From positions 1 through 61,211 of the forward strand of contig LHBX01000026.1 in assembly GCA_001704065.1 (NCBI GenBank): a stretch of DNA of 61,211 bases, written 5' to 3'. How positions within the stretch are numbered: position 1 is the stretch's first letter; the number at the start of each line of letters is the position of its first letter. Positions 53,889 through 61,211 of this stretch are shown piece by piece. The notes below the pieces were generated by a model. It had not been told where the DNA came from. It did not search any database and saw only the letters and a list, made by a program, of their open reading frames with translations. The DNA comes from Pelagibacteraceae bacterium GOM-A1 (GTDB taxonomy: Bacteria; Pseudomonadota; Alphaproteobacteria; Pelagibacterales; Pelagibacteraceae). The translations under genes were made by a program, and so were the position numbers.

Positions 53889-54673
53889 AAATAAAAGCAA
53901 AAAAAAGTCTGGGACAAAACTTTTTAATAGATGATAGCATTTTGTGTAAAATTGTAGAAATTGGCAATATATCAGAAAATGATATAGTTTTAGAAATAGG
54001 TCCCGGCACTGGAAATCTTACAGAAAAAATTATTAAAAAAAATCCGAAGAAATTTTTTGTAGTTGAGAAAGATAAAAACTTATCAAATTTACTAAAGGAA
54101 AAATTTGGTAATAAAATAAATATTGTTAATGATGATATTTTAAAGTGTTATAATAATTTTCTATTTGATACTCCAATCAAAGTATTTGGAAATTTGCCTT
54201 ATAATATTTCAACAAAAATTTTAATTTCAATGATTAAAATCAATAATTTAGAAAATTTTTTTAAAGAATTTATTTTCATTTTTCAGAAAGAAGTTGCTGA
54301 TAGAATAATGGCAAATGAAAATACAAAAAATTATGGAAGAATATCTATATTATCATCATGGAGAATGGAGGCAAAAAAAATTTTAGATATATCACCTTCA
54401 AGTTTTAAACCTAAACCAAAAGTTAATAGCTCGTTAATTAGTCTAACTCCTAAATCTAAGTTTGATAATTGTATAAATGTAAAACATCTTGAGCATATAA
54501 CAAACATTTTTTTTAATCAAAGGCGTAAAATGATAAAAAAGCCGATGAAACTTCTTTTTAATGATTTTGAAAATATAGCGAACAAACTTGAACTTGACTT
54601 AAATATTAGACCACAGAATATTTCTAAAAAGAAATATTTAGAGATTTCTAATTTTTATAAAAATTTAGTTTAA
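53885..54673 (+). CDS. rsmA: 16S rRNA dimethyladenosine transferase (RsmA/KsgA)
   Basis: RsmA dimethylates two adjacent adenosines of the 16S rRNA 3' hairpin. The 262-residue product has KSLGQNFLID, the SAM-binding EIGPGTGNLTEKI, and catalytic motif GNLPYNISTKI. Family length is normal. It overlaps pdxA by 4 bp and the convergent gmk by 9 bp. Confidence 0.96.
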   Translation: MKIKAKKSLGQNFLIDDSILCKIVEIGNISENDIVLEIGPGTGNLTEKIIKKNPKKFFVVEKDKNLSNLLKEKFGNKINIVNDDILKCYNNFLFDTPIKVFGNLPYNISTKILISMIKINNLENFFKEFIFIFQKEVADRIMANENTKNYGRISILSSWRMEAKKILDISPSSFKPKPKVNSSLISLTPKSKFDNCINVKHLEHITNIFFNQRRKMIKKPMKLLFNDFENIANKLELDLNIRPQNISKKKYLEISNFYKNLV

Positions 54674-55288
54674 TAAGGATTTAACATGAGTTCCAATATA
54701 ATTTTTATCAAAAACAATTTTATTTTTTCCATTAATAATTTTCATAATATTTTTATAACACTTCTGTAAATTATCATTTATTACGACATAATCATATTCT
54801 TTCCACCTAGATAAATCTTTTTTAAATTCTTTCATTCTTTTTTTTACAGTTTTCATATTTTTATTTTCTCTTTTTGTAAGTCTTTTTAATAATTCTTTTT
54901 TTGATGGTGGTAATATAAAAATTGTTACTAGTTTGTAATCTAATTTTTTATTTTTAATTTGACGAGTTCCTTGCCAATCAATGTCAAATACAATATTTTT
55001 GCCTTGCATTAGTTCCTCAATTATTAATCTTTTTGAAGATCCATAATAATTATCAAAAACTTTTGCATGTTCTATAAACTCTTTTTTTTTAATTAGTTTT
55101 TTAAAATAATTCTTTGAAACAAAAAAATAATCCTTACCATTTTTTTCTTTTGGTCTAGGAAGTCTTGTTGTATGTGAAATTGAAACTGAAAAATTGTTGT
55201 TTTTCGAAATTTTTTTAACAAGTGTTGTTTTCCCCGCACCAGATGGTGAGGAGAGTATAAACATTCCACCTTTTTTAAAGCTGGACAT
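54665..55288 (-). CDS. gmk: Guanylate kinase
   Basis: Gmk phosphorylates GMP to GDP. The 207-residue product has the P-loop LSSPSGAGKTTL, the GMP-binding SHTTRLPRPKEKNGKDY and the lid region LLKRLTKRE. It is the last gene of the fabD-fabG-acpP-gmk run, 12 bp after acpP. Typical alphaproteobacterial gene order has fabF, mltG and yicC between acpP and gmk; none is here. Confidence 0.96.
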   Translation of the reverse strand: MSSFKKGGMFILSSPSGAGKTTLVKKISKNNNFSVSISHTTRLPRPKEKNGKDYFFVSKNYFKKLIKKKEFIEHAKVFDNYYGSSKRLIIEELMQGKNIVFDIDWQGTRQIKNKKLDYKLVTIFILPPSKKELLKRLTKRENKNMKTVKKRMKEFKKDLSRWKEYDYVVINDNLQKCYKNIMKIINGKNKIVFDKNYIGTHVKSLLN

Positions 55289-55300
55289 TAAGTTTGAAAG

Positions 55301-55540
55301 TTAGTTTGATTTATTCTCTATAAACTTTACAGCATCGCCGACAGTTAATATTTTTTCTGCGTCGCTGTCTGAAATTTCTGAACCAAACTCTTCTTCAAAG
55401 GCCATTACTAGCTCTACAGTATCTAAACTGTCTGCACCCAAATCATCTATGAAACTAGATTCTTCTGTTACTTTAGCTTCATCTATACCTAAGTGATCAG
55501 CTACAATTTTTTTTACCTTACTTGAGATTTCTTCTGACAT
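55301..55540 (-). CDS. acpP: Acyl carrier protein
   Basis: This 79-residue ACP carries growing acyl chains on phosphopantetheine. The attachment site is the serine of [19 protein letters not shown] (Ser41 or nearby). It is strongly acidic, with [16 protein letters not shown] at the N-terminus. A good AAGGAAAAT ribosome-binding site precedes the ATG, and base composition is less AT-biased than neighbours, as expected for a highly expressed protein. Confidence 0.97.
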   Translation of the reverse strand: MSEEISSKVKKIVADHLGIDEAKVTEESSFIDDLGADSLDTVELVMAFEEEFGSEISDSDAEKILTVGDAVKFIENKSN

Positions 55541-55587
55541 ATTTTCCTTATCTATTAAAATTGTTAATAAATATTTATATTACTTTG

Positions 55588-56325
55588 TCAACTAAAATAC
55601 ATGCCTCCATTAACATGTAATGTCTCTCCTGTAATATAGTTTGACAAATCCGAAGATAAAAAAAGCGCCGCATTCGCTATATCCTCAGGGATACCAAATC
55701 TTTCCAAAGATATTTTATCGAGCAATGTTTGTTTAAAATTATCATTTATCTTTTCTGTCATCTCAGATTTTATAAATCCAGGTGAAATACAATTTATTTT
55801 TATATTTTTTTTTCCATACTCTAAAGCTAAGCTTTTTGACATCCCAATCAAACCAGCTTTTGAAGCAGCATAATTTGCTTGCCCAACATTGCCTGTGTGA
55901 CCAACTACAGAAGTTATATTTATTATTTTTCCATTTTTATTTTTTAACATTTTCTTTATAACATTTTTGCTAATTAAAAAAGTTGATGTTAAGTTCAAAT
56001 TAATTACTCTGTTCCATTCATCTAGCTTCATTCTTATTGTCAAATTATCGTTTGTAACTCCAGCATTATTAATTAGAACATCTATCTTATTGTGAAAAAT
56101 TTCACTACATTCATCCACAAATTTCTCTATTGAGTTATGCTCTAATATATCAAAATTTTTTGTGGTTACTTTGCTAAATTTTTCTTTAATCTTATCTAAT
56201 TTATTTTGATTAGTACCAGTTGCAATAATATTAGCGTTACTATTATACAAAGTTTCTAGAATTGCTCCACCTATGCCGCCAGTAGATCCAGTTAATATTA
56301 CATTAATTTTTTTTAGATCAATCAT
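55588..56325 (-). CDS. fabG: 3-oxoacyl-ACP reductase
   Basis: This NADPH-dependent short-chain dehydrogenase reduces 3-oxoacyl-ACP. The 245-residue product has TGSTGGIGGAI, NNAGVTNDNL, the catalytic tyrosine/lysine in ANYAASKAG and the C-terminal GETLHVNGGM of FabG. It overlaps fabD by 8 bp and is 47 bp upstream of acpP. Confidence 0.96.
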   Translation of the reverse strand: MIDLKKINVILTGSTGGIGGAILETLYNSNANIIATGTNQNKLDKIKEKFSKVTTKNFDILEHNSIEKFVDECSEIFHNKIDVLINNAGVTNDNLTIRMKLDEWNRVINLNLTSTFLISKNVIKKMLKNKNGKIINITSVVGHTGNVGQANYAASKAGLIGMSKSLALEYGKKNIKINCISPGFIKSEMTEKINDNFKQTLLDKISLERFGIPEDIANAALFLSSDLSNYITGETLHVNGGMYFS

Positions 56326-57247
56326 TTAATATGTTTTTTACATCTTCTAAATTATTTACCTGATTCAATATTACATTTCTATCAATTCTTTTAATTAAAC
56401 CAGACAAAACTTTACCTGGGCCAACTTCTATAAATTTATTCACACCTAGTCCTATCATATTTTCAACACTTTCTCTCCATCTAACTGGTTTTTCTATTTG
56501 TTCTATTAGTAATTCTTTTATTTGCTCAGGGTTATTTTCGGGTTTGGCAGTAACATTAGATATTATACTTGAAGATGGATTATTAAATTTAGTATTTAGA
56601 ATTTTACTTTTCATTTCTTCTGTTGCTTTACTCATTAAAGGACAGTGAAAAGGGGCACTAACAGGCAATTCAACAAATTTTATTTTCTTTTTTTTTAATA
56701 CTTCTCCAAATTTCTTTATTGAGCTTAATTTACCACTTACAACGATTTGACCATTGGAATTATCATTTGCTATATAACATTGAAAGTTATTATAGTTATC
56801 TTTTATAAGTTTATTTAAATCATTAATTTCTTGACCTAAAACTGCAATCATTCCTCCTTCCCCTTTTGGTACAGCATTTTGCATTGCTATGCCTCTGAAT
56901 TTAAGTAATTCTATTGTTTTACTAAAATCTATGGCTTCAGCACAACAAAGAGCAGAATACTCTCCTAAAGAATGTCCAGCATAATATTTTGCATCCTTTA
57001 CATTTAGTTTACTTTCCATCTCTAAAACTTTAAAGATTGAAAAACTTGCTAAAAATATTGAAGGCTGTGTATTTTCTGTTAAATCCAAACTTTCTTTTGG
57101 TCCCTCAAGAATAATTTTTGAAACTTTTTTATTTAATATTTCATCCGCTTGCTTAAAATAATCTTTTACATATCCAAAATTATCATAAAATTCTTTTGCC
57201 ATACCAATTATTTGAGAACCTTGGCCAGGAAAGATTATTGAAAACAT
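56318..57247 (-). CDS. fabD: Malonyl-CoA:ACP transacylase
   Basis: FabD moves malonyl groups from CoA to ACP. The 309-residue product has IFPGQGSQIIGM, the nucleophile elbow AGHSLGEYSAL, and catalytic histidine in SAPFHCPLM. It heads the fatty-acid operon and is divergent from rpsF by 83 bp, a conserved neighbourhood. Confidence 0.96.
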   Translation of the reverse strand: MFSIIFPGQGSQIIGMAKEFYDNFGYVKDYFKQADEILNKKVSKIILEGPKESLDLTENTQPSIFLASFSIFKVLEMESKLNVKDAKYYAGHSLGEYSALCCAEAIDFSKTIELLKFRGIAMQNAVPKGEGGMIAVLGQEINDLNKLIKDNYNNFQCYIANDNSNGQIVVSGKLSSIKKFGEVLKKKKIKFVELPVSAPFHCPLMSKATEEMKSKILNTKFNNPSSSIISNVTAKPENNPEQIKELLIEQIEKPVRWRESVENMIGLGVNKFIEVGPGKVLSGLIKRIDRNVILNQVNNLEDVKNILND

Positions 57248-57330
57248 AAAAACGTTTATAAATTAAGTGTTTTTTTGTATTGTAATTAAAAATTTATAAT
57301 AGTATATCCTCAGTTTTTCTATAAAATTTT
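57248..57330. promoter_or_regulatory. Divergent promoter region between fabD and rpsF
   Basis: These 83 bp of A/T-rich DNA must carry promoters for the fatty-acid operon and the ribosomal operon. A consensus -10 TATAAT is at 57295-57300 on the plus strand, about 31 bp before the rpsF ATG; its best -35 (TTGTAT, 57275-57280) is only 14 bp away, so confidence is low. No S6:S18-binding leader structure was evident by eye. Confidence 0.35.
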
Positions 57331-57669
57331 ATGAACTTTTATGAGCATACAATAATAGCACGTCAGGATACCTCTCCTAGTCAAATTAAACAGATACAAG
57401 ATAAATATTCAAAAATAATTGAGAATAATGATGGAAATATTGTCAAATATGAAAGTTGGGGATTAATGCATTTATCATATTTAATAAAAAAAAATAAAAA
57501 AGGAAATTTTTTACACTTTAAAATAGAAGGAAATGGAAAAACAATTAAAGAATTAGAGAAAAATGAAAAAATCGATAAGAATTTATTAAGGTTCTTAACT
57601 GTGAAAGTCAAAAAATTAGATTTAGAAACTGACTATTTCAAAAAAACAGAAGATATGGAAAAAAAATAA
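57331..57669 (+). CDS. rpsF: 30S ribosomal protein S6
   Basis: This 112-residue ribosomal protein has the S6 fold opening [18 protein letters not shown], the central [15 protein letters not shown] and [11 protein letters not shown]. It binds 16S rRNA with S18, encoded next after a 5-bp gap. First gene of the rpsF-rpsR-rplI operon. Confidence 0.96.
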   Translation: MNFYEHTIIARQDTSPSQIKQIQDKYSKIIENNDGNIVKYESWGLMHLSYLIKKNKKGNFLHFKIEGNGKTIKELEKNEKIDKNLLRFLTVKVKKLDLETDYFKKTEDMEKK

Positions 57670-57674
57670 ACTTT

Positions 57675-57944
57675 ATGAAAAGAAAAAATACAAAAAAAAA
57701 GAATTCTCAGAATAGCTTTTCTAAATTAAGTGTTTTTCAGAATCAAAAATATAAATTTAAAAAAAAATGTCCATTATCTGGAAAAGGTGCACCAGTTATA
57801 GATTATAAAAATATAAAATTGTTAAAAAGATATATATCTGAGAATGGAAAAATTCTTCCTTCTAGAATAACATCTGTAAGTCAAAAAAAACAAAGAGACC
57901 TATCACTATCAATCAAGAGGGCTAGGAACCTGGCTTTAATATAA
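57675..57944 (+). CDS. rpsR: 30S ribosomal protein S18
   Basis: This 89-residue S18 has the conserved core [40 protein letters not shown] and ARNLAL. The N-terminal 35 residues are lysine-rich and extended. Located between rpsF and rplI, as expected. Confidence 0.96.
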   Translation: MKRKNTKKKNSQNSFSKLSVFQNQKYKFKKKCPLSGKGAPVIDYKNIKLLKRYISENGKILPSRITSVSQKKQRDLSLSIKRARNLALI

Positions 57945-57946
57945 TT

Positions 57947-58405
57947 ATGAAAGTTGTATTATTAGAAAACATTAGAAAGATTGGATCTATAGGTGAGATT
58001 ATTGATGTAAAAAGAGGTTTTGCCAGAAATTATTTAATAGCACAAAAAAAAGCTCTCTTTGCTTCAAAAGAAAATGTTAAAGAAGTTGAGAAGATAAAAA
58101 CTGAGTTGAGCAAAAAGGATCAAGATAAAAAAAATCAAGCTAAGGAAATTACTGAAAAAATAAAAAACAAAGAATTTGAAATTAAGAAATTAAGTACTGA
58201 GAATAAAGAGTTATATGGATCAGTGAAACCTACCGAGATTTCAAAATTACTTCAAGAAAAAGAAAATATTACTGTCAACCCATCTTTGATACAACCAGCA
58301 AAAGAAATCAAGTCATTGGGTACTTACAATGTAATACTAAATCTTCATTCAGAAATACAAACTGAAATTAAAATAAAAGTAATAGCGCAAGAAGAAAATT
58401 CATAA
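57947..58405 (+). CDS. rplI: 50S ribosomal protein L9
   Basis: This 152-residue L9 has the N-terminal RNA-binding domain MKVVLLENIRKIGSIGEI, VKRGFARNYLIAQKKAL, the long connecting helix and C-terminal domain with LYGSVKPTEISKLL. Follows rpsR after 2 bp and closes the ribosomal operon. Confidence 0.96.
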   Translation: MKVVLLENIRKIGSIGEIIDVKRGFARNYLIAQKKALFASKENVKEVEKIKTELSKKDQDKKNQAKEITEKIKNKEFEIKKLSTENKELYGSVKPTEISKLLQEKENITVNPSLIQPAKEIKSLGTYNVILNLHSEIQTEIKIKVIAQEENS

Positions 58406-58471
58406 TTATACATTTTTTTCCCCAGTATAAGATTTATTTTGTTATTTTTAATATAACAATTATTATGAGTT

Positions 58472-59887
58472 GTGTCTCAATCTATAAACATCGTAAAAAG
58501 TAAATTAGAAGAATTACCAAATAATATAGAAGCTGAACAGTCAGTTATAGGTTCTGTTTTGTTGGCTAATGAAATATTTGATGATATTAGTATTATAATT
58601 TCAAGCAAAAATTTTTACGATCCTATTCATAAAAAAATTTTTGAGGCTTTGGAAAAATTAATTTATAGCGGTTTATTAGCTAACCCTATAACATTAAAAA
58701 ATTATTTTGAAAAAGAGAAAGCTGACTTAAATATTCCAGAATATTTAGTTAAGATTACTAAATTCTCTACCTCTTCAAGACAAGCAATAGAATATTCTAA
58801 ATTAATTTTTGATTTATTTGTAAAAAGGGAATTAATAAAAATTTCTGGGGATGTAATTGATCAAGCAAAGTTAAATGATTTAGATATTGATGGTCAAAAA
58901 ATTATTGAAAATTATGAAAAATCTCTATTTGATTTAGCAGAAAAAGGATCTTTTAGTTCATCATTGATTAAATTTGATGAGGCAATGAGACAAACTATAG
59001 AAATGGCTTCAAATGCATACAAAAATGAAGAGGGTATAGTTGGTGTGCCTACAGGGCTTAAAGATTTAGACGACAGGCTAGGAGGATTACATAAATCTGA
59101 TCTTGTAATAATTGCAGGAAGACCCTCAATGGGAAAAACTGCATTAGCAACTAATATAGCATTTAATGCTGCTAAAAAAATTCAAGAAATGGGAGAAAAA
59201 AGTTCTGTTGCTTTTTTTTCTCTTGAAATGTCATCAGAACAACTTTCGACTAGAATCTTAGCTGAGCAATCAAGAATTAAATCAAACGACATAAGAAGAG
59301 GTAAAATTTCTGAGGAACAGTTTGATAAATTCATAGAAACATCAAAAGATATATCTGAGCTACCTTTATATATTGACGAAACACCAGCAATAACTATAGC
59401 TGCACTCAGTAATAGAGCAAGAAGAATCAAACGATTATATGGTCTCGACATGGTTGTTATTGATTATATTCAGTTGATGAGAGCCTCCAATACTAACAAT
59501 GGTAGGGTTCAAGAAATATCTGAAATCACTCAAGGATTAAAAGCTTTAGCTAAAGAATTAGCTGTTCCAGTTTTAGCTCTTTCTCAATTATCAAGAGCTG
59601 TAGAACAAAGAGACGATAAAAAACCTCAATTATCAGACTTGAGAGAGTCAGGTTCAATCGAACAAGATGCTGATGTAGTAATGTTTGTTTACAGGGAAGC
59701 ATATTATTTACAAGGAAAAGAGCCTAGACCTGCCACAGTAGAACATGCTGAGTGGCAAGCAAAAATGAATGAGGTTTCACATTTAGCAGAGTTAATTATT
59801 CAAAAACAAAGGCATGGACCAACTGGAAATGTTATGCTTGAATTTGAAGCAATGTTTACCAAATTTAAAGATATTCAAAATAATTAA
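58472..59887 (+). CDS. dnaB: Replicative DNA helicase DnaB
   Basis: DnaB is the hexameric 5'-3' helicase at the replication fork. The 471-residue product starts at GTG 58472, with the N-terminal domain beginning LPNNIEAEQSVIGSVLL. The RecA-like C-terminal domain has Walker A AGRPSMGKTALA, FFSLEMSSEQL, Walker B MVVIDYIQLM and LSQLSRAVEQR. No intein is present and length is normal. It follows rplI by 66 bp. Confidence 0.96.
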   Translation: MSQSINIVKSKLEELPNNIEAEQSVIGSVLLANEIFDDISIIISSKNFYDPIHKKIFEALEKLIYSGLLANPITLKNYFEKEKADLNIPEYLVKITKFSTSSRQAIEYSKLIFDLFVKRELIKISGDVIDQAKLNDLDIDGQKIIENYEKSLFDLAEKGSFSSSLIKFDEAMRQTIEMASNAYKNEEGIVGVPTGLKDLDDRLGGLHKSDLVIIAGRPSMGKTALATNIAFNAAKKIQEMGEKSSVAFFSLEMSSEQLSTRILAEQSRIKSNDIRRGKISEEQFDKFIETSKDISELPLYIDETPAITIAALSNRARRIKRLYGLDMVVIDYIQLMRASNTNNGRVQEISEITQGLKALAKELAVPVLALSQLSRAVEQRDDKKPQLSDLRESGSIEQDADVVMFVYREAYYLQGKEPRPATVEHAEWQAKMNEVSHLAELIIQKQRHGPTGNVMLEFEAMFTKFKDIQNN

Positions 59888-59911
59888 ATTAAATTATAAA
59901 TCTAATAGTTG

Positions 59912-61211
59912 ATGTTGGCCAAATTTTATCAAAATATTGTATTAAAAAAACCAGGTTTCGTTTTAGTTTTATTATTAAGTTGCTTGTGTTTTTTTGGATA
60001 TTTTTCGAAAAACTTTAGACTTGATGCATCATCTGAAACTTTATTAATAGAAGGTGATCCTGATTTAAAATATTTAAATGAAATAAACGAAAGATACGGT
60101 GCTAAAGAATTTTTAGTTCTTACTTACACTCCAAAAGGAGGAATGATAGAAGAAAATTCTATCAAAAAACTTATAAAATTAAAAAAAGAAATTCAAAAAC
60201 TCACTTGGGTGCATAGTGTAATCACCCTGTTAGATATTCCTTTACTAAACAGCTCCGATGAACCACTAATAGATAGACTGCAAAACTATTCTACACTTAG
60301 TTCAGAAGGTATTGATAAAGAAAGAGGATTTAATGAAATATTGAATAGTCCTGTTTTCAGGAATTTTGTAATCAGTGAAGATGGTAAAACATCTGGCATA
60401 ATAGTTTATTTAAAGTCTAAAGATAAAATAAAAGACTTTAAAAGTAAAAAAGATGAAGAGATATATAAAGATAAATTAAAAAAACAAAATCATCAAAATA
60501 TTTTAGAAATAAGACAAGTAATAAAAAATTTTAGTTCAACAAGCAAAATTCATTTAGGTGGTATTCCTATGATTGCTGATGATATGATGACATTTATAAA
60601 AAATGATATTATTGTTTTTGGACTTGGGGTTTTTTTATTTATAGTTGCAACACTTTGGTATGTATTTAGAAGATTGATATGGATAATTGTACCCATAAGC
60701 AGTTGTTTTTTTTCAGTTATAATAATGACAGGACTTCTTGGTCTCTTAGGATGGAAAGTTACCGTTATATCATCTAATTTTATAGCTTTAATGTTAATAT
60801 TAACAATGGCCATGAACATTCATATCAGCACAAGATATCTTCAACTTTCAAAACAATTTCCGAAGTTAAATAAATTTAAAATTATTTCTTTAACAACGAG
60901 TAAAATGTTTTGGCCTATTTTGTATACAGCTTTAACAACTATATTTGCTTTCTTGTCTCTGGTGTTCAGCGAAATAAAACCAATAATAGATTTTGGGTTT
61001 ATGATGACTTTTGGTCTAATAATTTCATTTCTTATTACTTTTAGTCTATTGCCGACGTTAATTAATTTAATTAATTTTAATAAAGTTTCTTTAAAAGAGG
61101 AAAGAGGTACCACCATAACTAACTTTTTTAGTAGCATTTCAGTTTCAAACCAAAATACTATATTTGGAACAACCTTAATAATTATATTTCTAAGTATATT
61201 AGGAAGTGCAA
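59912..61211 (+). CDS. RND/MMPL-family exporter, 3' end cut by window edge
   Basis: I translated this from ATG 59912; the frame is open to the window end (433 codons). An N-terminal membrane helix (residues about 16-32) precedes FRLDASSETLLIEGDPDL, the start of a periplasmic loop. Next come four to five membrane segments (from about residue 231) containing LMLILTMAMNIHISTRY and FGFMMTFGLIISFLITFSLLPT. The final segment begins at FGTTLIIIFLSIL. This is the layout of MMPL/hopanoid-type RND exporters with sterol-sensing-like membrane regions. The substrate is unknown. It starts 24 bp after dnaB. Confidence 0.85.
   Translation, partial: MLAKFYQNIVLKKPGFVLVLLLSCLCFFGYFSKNFRLDASSETLLIEGDPDLKYLNEINERYGAKEFLVLTYTPKGGMIEENSIKKLIKLKKEIQKLTWVHSVITLLDIPLLNSSDEPLIDRLQNYSTLSSEGIDKERGFNEILNSPVFRNFVISEDGKTSGIIVYLKSKDKIKDFKSKKDEEIYKDKLKKQNHQNILEIRQVIKNFSSTSKIHLGGIPMIADDMMTFIKNDIIVFGLGVFLFIVATLWYVFRRLIWIIVPISSCFFSVIIMTGLLGLLGWKVTVISSNFIALMLILTMAMNIHISTRYLQLSKQFPKLNKFKIISLTTSKMFWPILYTALTTIFAFLSLVFSEIKPIIDFGFMMTFGLIISFLITFSLLPTLINLINFNKVSLKEERGTTITNFFSSISVSNQNTIFGTTLIIIFLSILGSA

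Noticed and set aside
1..61211. tRNA, rRNA, CRISPR arrays, insertion sequences or phage genes
   Set aside because: Intergenic regions are all under about 150 bp; none shows a tRNA-like fold, repeat-spacer pattern, transposase or terminal inverted repeats.

Overview
The window is a strongly AT-rich, very tightly packed bacterial chromosome segment. Gene order and families (suf operon with an Rrf2 regulator, NDUFA12 homologue, accBC-aroQ, hdaA-purMN, lptFG-lptD-surA-pdxA-rsmA-gmk, rpsF-rpsR-rplI-dnaB) point to an alphaproteobacterium. Streamlining, AT bias and overlapping genes suggest the SAR11 clade (Pelagibacterales). This placement is inferred from content, not from a marker-gene tree. I saw no rRNA, tRNA, CRISPR array, insertion sequence or phage gene, and no gene-free stretch longer than about 140 bases.

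Positions 1-13492 hold a catabolic island centred on myo-inositol. It encodes an IolD hydrolase, an IolE inosose dehydratase, an IolG-like inositol dehydrogenase and two further Gfo/Idh/MocA oxidoreductases. It also has an aldehyde dehydrogenase, an HpcH/HpaI aldolase, two D-2-hydroxyacid dehydrogenases (one cut by the left edge) and a sugar ABC transporter (binding protein, permease, single-domain ATPase). The canonical lower-pathway genes iolB, iolC and iolJ are not visible. An aldolase plus aldehyde dehydrogenase pair sits there instead, so a non-canonical lower pathway is possible. A small pilin-like membrane protein is embedded in the cluster.

Positions 13516-18367 hold two EamA exporters, a homocysteine S-methyltransferase, a YbaK-type deacylase, glutamine synthetase and a small basic protein. 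Positions 18427-24577 are a complete eight-gene Fe-S assembly operon (iscR-sufB-C-D-S-U-T-A). Its promoter has a near-consensus IscR box lying over the -35 hexamer.

Positions 24707-46000 are housekeeping genes: anmK, tyrS, an AsmA-like giant, prfB with a preserved programmed frameshift, PBP1a, an RNase E/G lacking its zinc-link cysteines, thiS-thiG, aroQ, accB-accC, NDUFA12, aspS, hdaA, purM-purN and ndk. Among them is a stand-alone protein made from the C-terminal domain of B12-dependent ribonucleotide reductase, preceded by a 20-bp perfect palindrome.

Positions 46000-61211 cover pepA, the LPS export block (lptF, lptG, lptD), surA, pdxA, rsmA, gmk, the fatty-acid genes acpP-fabG-fabD, the ribosomal genes rpsF-rpsR-rplI, dnaB, and the start of an RND/MMPL exporter cut by the right edge. 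Throughout, convergent genes abut or overlap and some divergent genes are separated by only 9-26 bp, so many promoters and terminators must lie inside neighbouring coding sequence.
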